Positions 9,315 to 18,342 of a stretch of 46,543 bases of DNA are shown here, one piece after another. Location: assembly GCA_024644535.1 (NCBI GenBank), contig JAHEKX010000016.1, forward strand, positions 1-46,543, given 5' to 3'. This stretch comes from Gammaproteobacteria bacterium. Its GTDB lineage: Bacteria; Pseudomonadota; Gammaproteobacteria; Pseudomonadales; Halieaceae. The position numbers and the translations under genes are program-made. The notes under the pieces are model-generated. The model searched no databases. It was not told the origin of the DNA and worked only from the letters and a program-made list of their open reading frames with translations. Position 1 is the stretch's first letter. Each line of letters opens with the position of its first letter.

Positions 9315-10196
9315 ATGAAGCTCACACTAAAACAACTTCAAGTCTTCTTGGCTGTGGCGCAACACAAAAATACGGCCTTGGCAGCAAAAACGCTGCACTT
9401 ATCTCAGTCCGCGGTGAGTGCTGCACTCAATACACTCGAACAGCACTATCAAGTGCAATTGTTTGACCGGGTAGGTAAACGACTCGAATTGAATACTCTG
9501 GGGCACAGTGTGCGAGTGCATGCAGAGCAATTACTGGGTCAGGCCGAGTCGCTAGAGTCGGATCTTGCGGGTTACAAGGATCTGGGGCATTTGCGGATTG
9601 GGGCGAGCTACACCATCGCTAATCACATGGCGATTAATTACTTTAGTGATTACTTAGCCCAATTTCCCGAGGCCAAAATTGATCTGATCTCGGCTAACTC
9701 GCCCGATATTGTCACCAAGTTGCTGAACTACGAAATCGACATTGCCATGATTGAAGCGCGCTCGCCGCACTCGGCCCTAGTGCTGGAGCCCTGGGTAGAG
9801 GACGAGTTGGTGGTCTTCTGCAGCGTCAATCACCCATTAGCGCAAAAAGGGTACCTGACAGAGGCCGATGTTTTAGCCGAGCGGTGGATTTTGCGCGAAC
9901 CAGATTCGGGCGCGCGTCAATTTTTCAACCGTAGCTTCGCGCATCTCATTAACGAAATGCCAATCTATTTGCAGTTTCGGCACAACGAGCAGATAAAGAA
10001 GGCTGTGGAATCGGGTCTAGGTATTGGCTGCTTGTCTGAAAAAGTCTTAGGTCCCAATTTAGAGTCAGGCAATTTAGTCCCCTTGTCGCTTCCTGCTGGG
10101 ATTAACCTTAAACGTCGATTTTATCTGGCGACCTTAAAAGACCGTTATCAGTCGTCGGGTGCTGAAAGCTGGTTGAAGTTATGTGCGCAGGCATAG
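9315..10196 (+). CDS. LysR-family transcriptional regulator
   Basis: A 293-residue LysR-type regulator. The N-terminal winged HTH (residues 1-60) reads LKQLQVFLAVAQH, then LAAKTLHLSQSAVSAALNTLE, a clear LysR recognition helix. Residues about 90-290 form the periplasmic-binding-protein-like effector domain (LRIGASYTIANHM, FCSVNHPLAQKG, IGCLSEKVLG). It reads away from cysC-sat, and LysR proteins often control the divergent neighbour, so regulation of sulfate activation is a reasonable guess. The effector is unknown. The family resemblance is general; I cannot equate it with CysB or Cbl. Confidence 0.9.
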   Translation: MKLTLKQLQVFLAVAQHKNTALAAKTLHLSQSAVSAALNTLEQHYQVQLFDRVGKRLELNTLGHSVRVHAEQLLGQAESLESDLAGYKDLGHLRIGASYTIANHMAINYFSDYLAQFPEAKIDLISANSPDIVTKLLNYEIDIAMIEARSPHSALVLEPWVEDELVVFCSVNHPLAQKGYLTEADVLAERWILREPDSGARQFFNRSFAHLINEMPIYLQFRHNEQIKKAVESGLGIGCLSEKVLGPNLESGNLVPLSLPAGINLKRRFYLATLKDRYQSSGAESWLKLCAQA

Positions 10197-10341
10197 TTAA
10201 AATTCTGAGCTGCACAAAATTTTCTCTGAAAGTGCTCATCAATGTCTCTTGACTTAGACAATTAGCCTTAGTGCTTAAAATAACTTGATCGGGCCCTACT
10301 TTCCGATAAGGTGCCGTAAGCAGCGATATGAGGTGTGTGTG

Positions 10342-10866
10342 ATGAATCAGAGCAGGCCAGCAAGTGGTCTCCGAAAACCCTGGCCGGCGTGGGTTAAGTG
10401 GCTGCGCGATATGGTATTTATTCTGGTCGTTTTCTGGGCAGTAGACGCCTGGCATACGCGCGATATGCTTAGCTCCAATTCGGGGCCAATCGCAGATCTC
10501 ACCCTAGTTAGTTTAGAGGGGGAGGTGGAACGCTTGTCGGCCGATCCCGACCGTCCCACCGTGCTGTATTTTTTTGCGCCTTGGTGCAGCGTCTGCCGCT
10601 TGAGTATGGGTAACCTCGAGTCGCTGAATGAGAGGCAAGTGCGCGTGATTGCTATTGCACTTGACTACGCTAACCAAACCGAAGTCGAGCAGTTTTTGGA
10701 AGACATTGATGTGCAGGTGCCTACGTATTTGGGAACCAACGACCTGAAAGAGCGCTTTGTGATAAAAGCTTACCCAAGTTACTACGTGTTAGATCAGAAC
10801 TTCGAAATTCAAGGACGTACTGTGGGTTACAGTACGACCTTGGGAATGTGGCTACGAACGCTTTAG
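10342..10866 (+). CDS. Membrane-anchored thioredoxin-like (TlpA/ScsD-type) protein
   Basis: About 174 residues. After a basic N-terminus comes one hydrophobic segment (MVFILVVFWAVDAW, about residues 24-37) that should anchor it in the inner membrane with the rest in the periplasm. The thioredoxin fold follows, with a CxxC active site in APWCSVCRLSMGNL and a cis-Pro region near IKAYPSYYVLD. Such proteins usually reduce periplasmic disulfides or serve cytochrome or metal-handling maturation. I chose the ATG at 10342 over the upstream 10285 start because GAGG lies about 8 bases before it and the extra upstream residues look non-coding. The stop overlaps the convergent DUF3604 gene by four bases. 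Confidence 0.85.
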   Translation: MNQSRPASGLRKPWPAWVKWLRDMVFILVVFWAVDAWHTRDMLSSNSGPIADLTLVSLEGEVERLSADPDRPTVLYFFAPWCSVCRLSMGNLESLNERQVRVIAIALDYANQTEVEQFLEDIDVQVPTYLGTNDLKERFVIKAYPSYYVLDQNFEIQGRTVGYSTTLGMWLRTL

Positions 10867-12878
10867 CCTTCTTGGCCGCGATACCAAATCGGAGACGACC
10901 AGGCGCGCTCTTGGATGGTTTTGGCAAGATCCGAACGCGGTTCGACGCCGGCCCGCATCGCATCCCAGGTCGACCAGCGGCAGGTTGGATTCTCGAGTAC
11001 CCTTACGTAATAAAAAGCTTCTTGCGCAGAGTCGAAGTCGGGGTCGGTCCAGACATTTTTCAGCTCGGCGGCGCCAACGTCACCACTGATCGAGCAGTCG
11101 GCCAAATCAACGGAAGCGCCATTGTCGGGACAACGGTTGGTTTCTGGGTTGACGCTTAAACCATCACTGCAAGCCGCATCGTAGACGGTTTCGTGGTGTT
11201 CGCCATCTTTAACGTAACCTTTAATGATTTGGATGCGCTGTAACGGTGCCGCCAGTGGATCGCGCACAGCCCAGACTAAGAACTTAGGTGCTTGATTGTT
11301 GTTGGGACTAAGATCTGACCCCATAGAGACGCTTGAGTTGTAGGCCTTGCGGGCCATGTCGGTCTGATCTAGCCACTCGCTTTGAATGTCGTAACCTGCG
11401 AAAAAGCGAACTTTAATTCTGGGGCCCGTGGTGGCGAAAGTTTCTTTACGACGGAAGGCATCGTAAATGGCTTCACGGGTGTTTTCTTCGGCCCAGACGC
11501 CGGCTAAGCCCGAGGCACTCCACGTTTCGAACGATGAGCTGGCGATGTAGTCGTGTCCGTCAACCTCGGTCATCTGATTTGAGTCTAGCCATTTCAAAAC
11601 TGTGCCAGTTAAAAACGACACGGGAATTGAGCCGCGGCGCTCCGCCGTGCCATCTAGCAGTCCTGCTTTCGAGAAGAAGGTTTCTTCGCGGTCAGAGTTG
11701 CCCGCGACGTGAGTGTCACTGGCCCCCACAAGTCCAAACTTATAGGGGTTTAGGCCCGATTTTTCTTGCAGTGCCAAGCCGCGTAAATAGGCATCGCGTA
11801 CATAACTTCCGGGAGGGGCGCTAGGTAGGGTTGTCGCCACACGATACGGCGCTATTTCAAAATCAGCCCATTCGTCATTCTTGGACAATGCTGGGTGGGT
11901 GTCCGATGTGCCTTTCACTTGCGTGACTTCCACGATTGGTTCGTTGCGCATGCGTTGTGTAACGTAGTCTTCCCCCATTGGGTTACCGGCCCAATCGGTC
12001 AGGGTAAACATTTGACCATTCGAGCCATTGGAGTTGTGTGGGATAGCTAAACTTTCGATGCCTTGCGCGCGCAATCCATCCATCCAATCCCAAAGGCCCT
12101 CTGGGTTTTGTGAATGAAAGCGCGAGAAGGGTACAGCAGGCAGTTTGTCGGTACCCCGGAAAATGACGTTGCGGTGCAGGTTGCCACGATCGTCAGTCGA
12201 TGAGGTGTATTCGTAAGCGGCGAAGGTTGTAAAGCGCCCCGGGATATAGTGTTGGTCGGCTGCTTCAATGCTGTCTCGCCAAGCAGATTTGGTTACGGCT
12301 TCAGCGACTTTGGGGTCGACTTCGCCTGTAATAATATCCGCTAACAGTGATGGCAAAAACGTAGCGAATGCTGAGGTCCTTTGCGGAATCGAGCTTTCAC
12401 CATAATTATCCGACGCATTGATGTTGTGCAGCGGTTTTGCGACCGCGTAATGCGAAAAGTCGGTGCTGGTATCGGCACTGGCCTGCACAACGCCCATAAA
12501 CATTGCGTGATCGGTTACGGCATAAAAATCCAGCGGCTGCTGCATTTGAATTTCATAGCCAGCTGGGTGAAGTAATGCGTCGCCCTTCGCGTAGCGGTAT
12601 GCGTCGTAGGGCGTTGCAATGGTACCAAAGGCATAGGCATCAAAGCTGTAGCCGGTATGTACGTGTAAATCGCCGAAGTAGGCATTGCGGTTGGGGTTAG
12701 CGACCGGCCGTAAATCCAGAATTTCTTGGTTGGTTTCCAGAATGGAGTTGCGCGGCGTTCCATTAGCTGTCGTAAGCGGGCTTTCTAAATTTAGATCGGG
12801 AATCGCAGATTCACCGCAGCCTGTAATCGCCAAGATGCAGGCGGCGATAGCGGTAATTCGGGTGCTGGCCTTGCACAT
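10863..12878 (-). CDS. DUF3604 lipoprotein, PHP-like putative metal-dependent hydrolase
   Basis: A 671-residue protein with a lipoprotein signal: ITGC lipobox with Cys21. It is therefore membrane-anchored in the envelope. The body matches DUF3604: YFGDLHVHTGYSFD (H72, H74), AVTDHAMFMG, a later IPHNSNGSNG segment, and GASDTHVAG. These repeat the histidine-rich metal-site pattern of PHP-type phosphoesterases. The C-terminal part has Cys-containing loops (DAACSDGL, NRCPDNG, LADCS), consistent with a disulfide-stabilised exported protein. The biochemical activity of DUF3604 proteins is, to my knowledge, not settled. The gene stands alone and its stop overlaps the convergent thioredoxin-like gene by four bases. 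Confidence 0.85.
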   Translation of the reverse strand: MCKASTRITAIAACILAITGCGESAIPDLNLESPLTTANGTPRNSILETNQEILDLRPVANPNRNAYFGDLHVHTGYSFDAYAFGTIATPYDAYRYAKGDALLHPAGYEIQMQQPLDFYAVTDHAMFMGVVQASADTSTDFSHYAVAKPLHNINASDNYGESSIPQRTSAFATFLPSLLADIITGEVDPKVAEAVTKSAWRDSIEAADQHYIPGRFTTFAAYEYTSSTDDRGNLHRNVIFRGTDKLPAVPFSRFHSQNPEGLWDWMDGLRAQGIESLAIPHNSNGSNGQMFTLTDWAGNPMGEDYVTQRMRNEPIVEVTQVKGTSDTHPALSKNDEWADFEIAPYRVATTLPSAPPGSYVRDAYLRGLALQEKSGLNPYKFGLVGASDTHVAGNSDREETFFSKAGLLDGTAERRGSIPVSFLTGTVLKWLDSNQMTEVDGHDYIASSSFETWSASGLAGVWAEENTREAIYDAFRRKETFATTGPRIKVRFFAGYDIQSEWLDQTDMARKAYNSSVSMGSDLSPNNNQAPKFLVWAVRDPLAAPLQRIQIIKGYVKDGEHHETVYDAACSDGLSVNPETNRCPDNGASVDLADCSISGDVGAAELKNVWTDPDFDSAQEAFYYVRVLENPTCRWSTWDAMRAGVEPRSDLAKTIQERAWSSPIWYRGQEG

Positions 12879-12962
12879 ACTAAGTCCTTTTTGTTAGTTG
12901 TTATGTCACTTAAGTGCCTAACATTAATGCAGGTAAGCAAGAGTGTATAGGTCTAGATAGGA

Positions 12963-13790
12963 CTACTTTGTGTCAGGGATGGGTATGCCTAAAGATTCAA
13001 GCCAAGGAATGCTTCGAACTGTAAGCCCAGAGCATAGCGCAGCTGGACGACTACAAAGCTGTAATGCCGCTTCCGCCATGGTGGCAACGGGTTCAACATG
13101 ATCCTCATCGCTGAAATTATTTAAGGCCATTGCCCCTTCACTTAACACCACACCAACGGGCGCCAATGAGTTGATTGCGATATTGTAGGGCGAGACTTCT
13201 GCGGCCCAGCCTGCGCTGAGTCGCTCCAGTGCGGCTTTGGTTGTGCCGTAAAGCGTTGGGTGCCCGTCGCGGTTAAATCGTACAGCTCTGGACTCGCTGT
13301 CATAGGGTGCTGAGGGTGGCATATCAGAGGTGGCGCTGGAAATATTTAAGATCCAGCCTGCGCCCTGGTTTTTCATGTGTTCAACCGCTTGCTGTGACAG
13401 TATTTGTGGCGCAATTACGTTCATTTCAAAGGCGAGTTGCCATTGCTTGGGAGTGACTTGCCAGATAGGAATAAACCGGCACCAAGCGGCGTTATTAATT
13501 AAGATGTCAACTTTGCCAAACCGTTCCTGTGCAGCAGGGATGATGCGTGCCCGATCTTCGGGGTCTGCTAAATTGGCCTGAATACAAAACGCTTCGCCGC
13601 CCATCTGGGTAATCGTGTTGGCAGTTTCTTGTAACGATCCACTCATGCCATCTTGGGGTTCTAGTGTGCGTGCCACTAAAGCAAGTTTTGCGCCATGTTC
13701 AGCAAAATATCGTGCGATACCGGCGCCAATGCCGCGGCTGGCGCCCGTGATTACTGCGACCCTGCCTTGTAGTTTTTGATGATTTGCCAT
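12963..13790 (-). CDS. SDR-family oxidoreductase
   Basis: A classical short-chain dehydrogenase of about 275 residues. It has the cofactor loop TGASRGIG, the NNAAW segment, the catalytic Ser region NISSATS and catalytic YGTTK. Between Ser and Tyr there is an unusually long insertion (about 20 residues: PPSAPYDSESR and following), which should change the substrate pocket. I prefer the start at 13790 (MANHQKLQG) over 13835, because the Rossmann strand begins normally after it and the upstream residues look unlike an SDR N-terminus. The preceding GGAATGGG is only a weak binding site. Substrate unknown. The gene lies downstream of, and on the same strand as, the thiolase operon, 173 bases away, so it may serve the same pathway. 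Confidence 0.87.
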   Translation of the reverse strand: MANHQKLQGRVAVITGASRGIGAGIARYFAEHGAKLALVARTLEPQDGMSGSLQETANTITQMGGEAFCIQANLADPEDRARIIPAAQERFGKVDILINNAAWCRFIPIWQVTPKQWQLAFEMNVIAPQILSQQAVEHMKNQGAGWILNISSATSDMPPSAPYDSESRAVRFNRDGHPTLYGTTKAALERLSAGWAAEVSPYNIAINSLAPVGVVLSEGAMALNNFSDEDHVEPVATMAEAALQLCSRPAALCSGLTVRSIPWLESLGIPIPDTK

Positions 13791-13963
13791 ATCCCATTCC
13801 CGATGTGGTTTGAACCAAGAATAGCACCGGGGCACTTGAATTGGTGAGTGTGCGCATTAGTCGATTCGCATGTTGTCTCCTTGCTAAAAGCCCGATACGT
13901 AAAGCCCATGCCGGGTTGATTTTATGTAGCTTTAGGCTTTTGACAGCGGGGTTTTTTTGCGAA

Positions 13964-15169
13964 TTAGACGCACACCTCGATCAGCATAGCAGTACCAGTG
14001 CCCGCAGCTCCGCTTGTGGCAACGATACCTGTGCGCTGGTTACGTAGAATGAGCTCATCGAGCAAGGTTCCTAACAGCATGGCACCTGTGGCTCCCATAG
14101 GGTGCCCTAAAGCGATACAGCCGCCGTTGACGTTGAACTTATCATCGTCAATTTCTAATTCATTTTGAGCGCGCAAGCTGGTGCCGGCAAAAGCCTCGTG
14201 TATTTCGAATAAGTCGACATCGGCAGACGTTAATCCGTGCTTTTGCATAAGCGTTGCAACCGCTTTTACACAGCCGCTAACCACTTCAAGCGGTTCATCG
14301 CAGATGCTTAAGGTGTCGATAATGCGCGCTTTGGGTTTTTGGTTAACTGTGTCGGCAAGATGTTCAGTGCCGAGTAGCACCAGCGCGGCACCGTCGCACA
14401 TGGCGGGCGAGTTGCCAGCGGTGTGTCCGTGCATAATAGTCGGGAACTGTGGGTAAGCCTTACTCTGAATAGCGTCTGCACCGGCATGGCCAAGCGCTTC
14501 AAAAGCGGGTGGCATGGCCGCGAGAGACTCGCGCGTGGTGCCGGCGCGAATACACTCGTCTTGCTCAATCCACCGATTATTCGCTAAGTCAAAGATCGGG
14601 ACAATCGAGGAGAAGCGTCCGTGGGCCTGTGCGGCGGCGGCGTTTTGCTGGCTTTTAAAAGCAACCTCGTCTAATGCCTCGCGGCTGAATTCGTGCCGAG
14701 TTGCAATAAAATCTGCGCCTGATCCCATCAACAAAAAATGTGTTTTAGCCGCAAACTCGCGGTCGGTAAAAGCGGTTGCTTTATCAGACAGCATGGGAAC
14801 ACGTGACATCATCTCGATGCCACCGCCCAGCGTTACCAGGGCCTGATTAGACCAAATTTTCATCGCCGCCAGATTGACGGCATCCAAGCCGGAAGAGCAA
14901 AAACGATGCACAGTGATTCCGGGAATCGATTGTGGCCATCCGGCATCCATTAAACTGGTTTTAGCAATGTTGGCTGCCTGTTCTCCGGCTTGCGTAACAC
15001 AGCCCAGAGCCACTTCTTGGACAAGGTTCGGGTCTAAGTCATTGCGAGTTTGTATGTGCTGGTATAGCGCGGCCATAAGTTGAGTTGGTGTTAGACCTGC
15101 CAACCCGCCATCGGGTTTTGCTCGAGTTCGGGCCGAGCGAATGGCGTCGTAAATGAAGACTTGATTCAC
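13964..15169 (-). CDS. Thiolase (acetyl-CoA C-acyltransferase, FadI-like)
   Basis: A 401-residue thiolase expected to cleave 3-ketoacyl-CoA or condense acyl-CoAs. The nucleophile is C91 in HRFCSSGLDAVN. The family His lies in FEIHEAFAGTSLR, and the GHPMGATGAM loop is present. The HEAFA form (rather than NEAFA) resembles FadI/trifunctional-type thiolases. Oddity: the C-terminal segment where the second catalytic Cys normally sits reads VATSGAAGTGTAM, so Ser replaces Cys at about residue 386. The start overlaps the stop of the upstream thiolase gene by four bases, showing translational coupling. It is the last gene of the operon that starts at 17336. Bulky acyl-CoA substrates are a guess from context. 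Confidence 0.9.
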   Translation of the reverse strand: MNQVFIYDAIRSARTRAKPDGGLAGLTPTQLMAALYQHIQTRNDLDPNLVQEVALGCVTQAGEQAANIAKTSLMDAGWPQSIPGITVHRFCSSGLDAVNLAAMKIWSNQALVTLGGGIEMMSRVPMLSDKATAFTDREFAAKTHFLLMGSGADFIATRHEFSREALDEVAFKSQQNAAAAQAHGRFSSIVPIFDLANNRWIEQDECIRAGTTRESLAAMPPAFEALGHAGADAIQSKAYPQFPTIMHGHTAGNSPAMCDGAALVLLGTEHLADTVNQKPKARIIDTLSICDEPLEVVSGCVKAVATLMQKHGLTSADVDLFEIHEAFAGTSLRAQNELEIDDDKFNVNGGCIALGHPMGATGAMLLGTLLDELILRNQRTGIVATSGAAGTGTAMLIEVCV

Positions 15170-16404
15170 GAATCACGGCCTACAATAAATGAGGCACAGG
15201 TTGTTGTGCTGCCACCGAGGTTCAGAGTTACCATATTGCGGGCGTTGGCAATTTGATTGCAGATGGCTTTGCCGCTGACTTGATTGGCACAGTCCAAGAC
15301 CATACGAATACCCGTCGCCCCTACCGGGTGGCCAAGGCCAATAAGCCCACCGCTTGGGTTGATAGGAAAGTCTCCATCCATCGATATTCGACCTTCACGA
15401 ATTGCTCGGTAGCTTTCGCCCGGAGGCGTCAAGCCAATATGGTCGATGGCCATGTACTCGGTTACGGTAAAACAATCATGCGTTTCAAGCCCATCTAGAT
15501 CATCGATTTTTTTGAAGCCACCACGCTGTAAGGTGTCCTGCATGAGCTTGGCAACATGCGGAAAGATGTAGTCCTGGTCGCGGCTGATGGCCAGCTTAGA
15601 AGCCAAGCTGATGGGGGCAGACCGATGTCCCCAACCCTTTATTCTAGGGATGTCCTTGAGGTTCAAGCCAAAACGATCGGCGTAAGCTTGAGCGGCTTTG
15701 CGGCTGGCCAGTACAACGCAAGCGGCGCCGTCGGTGATTTGACCGCAGTCCAATTTGCGCACGTACCCCTCGATGACAGGATTTAATGTGTCATCGTCAG
15801 CAAAGGCCTCGTCGGGTAGCGCCCAAGATCGCGTTTGCGCGTTGGGGTTGCTGCGCGCGTTGCTGAAGTTTGTTTTGCCAATAATTTTTAGATCGTCGGT
15901 GTTAATTCCGTAGCGCTTTTGGTATTCGCGCGTCAGCAAATCGAACTGATGTGGCCAAGGATAATCACAGCTCATGGCCTCTTGGCCTTTCCAGGTAGCA
16001 GCGCCTAAATATTCCGCCCCTGTCTTACCGTTGACGTTGCGCATTTGCTCGATTCCTAGCGCAACGGCGACGTCGTAGTGCCCAGCTTCGATATCACGCA
16101 TCGCGGCCAAAATAGCCATGGAGCCTGAGGCGCAAGCCGCTTCGTGGCGACTGGTGGGTATACCCGCAAGCTCTGGGTAAACCTCGGCAAAAAAACCACC
16201 CAACAAACCTTGGCCGTTGAATAAGTCGCCCACAAAATTGCCGACGTGGGCGACGTCGATTTCATCGGGGTTAATCTTGGCTTTACCTAGCGCACTGGTG
16301 AATACTTCTTTAAATACGTCAAAAACGCCTTGGTCTTCTCGCGCCCAGTTGCGTGAAAAATCGGTCTGGTCGCCGCCGAGTATGTATATTTCGGATCCAC
16401 TCAT
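15166..16404 (-). CDS. Thiolase, SCP2/lipid-transfer-protein type
   Basis: A 412-residue thiolase-fold protein of the SCP2/Ltp group. The nucleophile Cys is in EAACASGSMAILA (C91). GLETHDCFTVTEY carries the family HDCF motif, and GLGHPVGATG the C-terminal His loop. It ends NLGGSTTTCASFIVG without the second Cys, as is usual for this subgroup. Members shorten branched or steroid side-chain acyl-CoAs, or act as acetyl-CoA acetyltransferases. Ltp2-type enzymes need a DUF35 partner, and none is adjacent here, which argues against a strict Ltp2 role. It sits between the flavoprotein gene (2-base gap) and the second thiolase (4-base overlap). Confidence 0.88.
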   Translation of the reverse strand: MSGSEIYILGGDQTDFSRNWAREDQGVFDVFKEVFTSALGKAKINPDEIDVAHVGNFVGDLFNGQGLLGGFFAEVYPELAGIPTSRHEAACASGSMAILAAMRDIEAGHYDVAVALGIEQMRNVNGKTGAEYLGAATWKGQEAMSCDYPWPHQFDLLTREYQKRYGINTDDLKIIGKTNFSNARSNPNAQTRSWALPDEAFADDDTLNPVIEGYVRKLDCGQITDGAACVVLASRKAAQAYADRFGLNLKDIPRIKGWGHRSAPISLASKLAISRDQDYIFPHVAKLMQDTLQRGGFKKIDDLDGLETHDCFTVTEYMAIDHIGLTPPGESYRAIREGRISMDGDFPINPSGGLIGLGHPVGATGIRMVLDCANQVSGKAICNQIANARNMVTLNLGGSTTTCASFIVGRDS

Positions 16405-16406
16405 TA

Positions 16407-17336
16407 CTATTCTCCTTGCTGCCCCTTTAGGGACAATCGGTATTCGGCTTCTAATTGATCAACGATTGTGGCAATGGTATCGACTTGTGTTGAGGTGCCA
16501 ACCCCTTGGCCTGCAGCCCAAATATCTTTCCAGCGTTTGGAGTCGATGCCGGCTTCGGCGAAATTGATATTGGCAGCGCTAGGCATGTTGTTAGGGTCAA
16601 ATCCGGCTGCGATCAGGCTATCTTTTAGCCAGTTGGCTTTTACGCCAGTAATGGCATCGGAGGTGACGATGTCACCAATATTCGATTCGGTGACCATGGT
16701 CTTATAGCCATCTACGGCCATGCTTTCTTGTGAGGCGATAAAACGAGTACCCATGTAGACATAGTCTGCGCCTAGTACTTTAGCGGCATGGATCGCTTTG
16801 CCCGTGCCAATAGCGCCAGACAAAATGATGTCGCCATCAAAAAAGCGGCGAACTTCCTCTAAAAAGGCAAAGGGCGATAAAAACCCAGTATGTCCGCCAG
16901 CGCCGGCACAGACCAAGGCTAACCCATCCGCACCTGCAGCGGCTGCCTTTTTGGCAAAATCTAAATTGATGACATCAGCATAGACTTTACCGCCATAGGA
17001 ATGGACGGCTTCAAGCGCATCTTTCGGACTACCTAAGGCCGTGATAACAACCGGCGCCCGGTATTTAACGGCAAGTTCCAGATCGGTCTGGCGTCTTGGG
17101 TAGGTCGGGTGCATGATTAGGTTGATTGCCCAGTTGCGCTCTGCTGGGGTATTCGCCAGCGTTTGAGTAATCTGAATTAGCCATTGCTCTAACTGCTCGG
17201 GGGTGCGAGTATTCGGAGTAGGGAATGACCCCATGACCCCAGCTTGTGCGCTGGCAATTACCATTTCAGGTCCCGATAGCAAGAACATGGGGGCCTGAAT
17301 GACGGGTAAGCGCAGCTGTGGTGTCTGGCTTGGCAT
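16407..17336 (-). CDS. Nitronate monooxygenase-like FMN protein
   Basis: A 309-residue TIM-barrel flavoprotein of the nitronate monooxygenase (2-nitropropane dioxygenase) family. Seen: the N-terminal PVIQAPMFLLSGPEM strand, the glycine-rich GAGGHTGFLSPFAF segment with its family His, then GAIGTGKAIHAAKVLGADYVYMGTRF for phosphate binding to FMN. Family members oxidise propionate-3-nitronate or act as enoyl reductases, and many are of unknown role. It is the first gene of the operon with two thiolases, 55 bases from a divergent regulator, which points to a catabolic role in acyl-CoA breakdown rather than nitronate detoxification. That role is inference. Confidence 0.85.
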   Translation of the reverse strand: MPSQTPQLRLPVIQAPMFLLSGPEMVIASAQAGVMGSFPTPNTRTPEQLEQWLIQITQTLANTPAERNWAINLIMHPTYPRRQTDLELAVKYRAPVVITALGSPKDALEAVHSYGGKVYADVINLDFAKKAAAAGADGLALVCAGAGGHTGFLSPFAFLEEVRRFFDGDIILSGAIGTGKAIHAAKVLGADYVYMGTRFIASQESMAVDGYKTMVTESNIGDIVTSDAITGVKANWLKDSLIAAGFDPNNMPSAANINFAEAGIDSKRWKDIWAAGQGVGTSTQVDTIATIVDQLEAEYRLSLKGQQGE

Positions 17337-17391
17337 GTTTATTCCTTTTTGTTTGATTGCATAATAAGACTGATAGGGAAGTTATTCAATA

Positions 17392-18342
17392 GTGGCATCG
17401 GAACATAGGTCAGCTGAGTCAAGCGGATCTCGTCGCAGCATCCAAACACGCGCTAGCTCCATTAATCGCGCACTTGATGAAGTGGGCGATATGTGGACGT
17501 TGTTGATCTTACAGGAGGTTTTCTGGGGTATTAATACCTTTGGTGAGATGTTAGAGGCTACGGGTGCATCTAGAGGCATTTTGTCTAACCGCTTGGCGTG
17601 GTTACAAGAAATCGGGTGTATCAAAAAAACCGTCGAGGACGACGCTCGTAAACCAGTCTACAGGTTAACCAAGAAATCTGTCGCGCTTTATAATAACGCG
17701 CTCATGGCCATCGTGTGGGAGCGCAAGTACTACAGTAACCCAGAGCTTGATGCCATTGATTTGCACCACCAGACTTGTAAGCACTCGTTTTGGCCCGAAT
17801 TCGTTTGTAAACACTGTTCTGAGCCCGTGTGCTGGCAGGATATCGAGTACCGAAAGGGGCCGGGTGCTGGGTTTGACGTACGCGAGATTAAAACCCGTCG
17901 GCGTGCAACAAAGACAATTGTTGGTGACGAGCAAGGCACATCCTTATATCGCAATTTAACCGAACTCTTGGGTGATCGCTGGACTTCGAACATCATCGCG
18001 TTGGCCTATCACGGACTGGTGCGATTCGAGGAATTTCATAAAGAGCTGCCTGTCGCGACCAATATTTTGTCTGATCGGCTAAAACTGCTAGTGGATAATG
18101 GCATTCTTTACAAAAAGCCCTATCGGCCCTCGGTGCTGCGATATGAATACCATTTGACACCCAAAGGGGCCGATCTTCTTCCATACTTCATTACACTGCT
18201 ACAGTGGGGGGATAACTGGTGCAGTCACGGTAGCGGTGCCCCCATGCAGCTGTTCCACCGACGTTGTGGCCAGCCGCTCTATGGCATTGTGCGGTGTGAT
18301 CATTGTCATCAGGAAATTAATGCCAGCGAAGTATCGTTCTAG
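17392..18342 (+). CDS. Tandem HxlR-type winged-helix regulator with two zinc-binding-like modules
   Basis: A 316-residue protein built from two copies of the same unit. Unit 1: HxlR-like winged helix (about 22-112, with GDMWTLLILQEVFWG and SRGILSNRLAWLQEIG) followed by H126-x2-C129-x9-C139-x2-C142. Unit 2: winged helix (about 186-275, with GDRWTSNIIALAYHG and NILSDRLKLLVDNG) followed by H289-x2-C292-x9-C302-x2-C305. The exact spacing match shows an internal duplication and suggests two structural metal sites. HxlR proteins normally act as homodimers, so this chain may be a fused dimer. GTG start with AGGGA upstream. It is divergent from the flavoprotein-thiolase operon with a 55-base gap, so it probably controls that operon and itself. 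Confidence 0.86.
   Translation: MASEHRSAESSGSRRSIQTRASSINRALDEVGDMWTLLILQEVFWGINTFGEMLEATGASRGILSNRLAWLQEIGCIKKTVEDDARKPVYRLTKKSVALYNNALMAIVWERKYYSNPELDAIDLHHQTCKHSFWPEFVCKHCSEPVCWQDIEYRKGPGAGFDVREIKTRRRATKTIVGDEQGTSLYRNLTELLGDRWTSNIIALAYHGLVRFEEFHKELPVATNILSDRLKLLVDNGILYKKPYRPSVLRYEYHLTPKGADLLPYFITLLQWGDNWCSHGSGAPMQLFHRRCGQPLYGIVRCDHCHQEINASEVSF

Noticed and set aside
10285-10341. N-terminal extension of the thioredoxin-like protein
   Set aside because: The ATG at 10342 has a GAGG site and the extension looks non-coding.
14514-14846. Antisense frame opposite the thiolase
   Set aside because: It mirrors the codon pattern of the real thiolase gene and has no family features.
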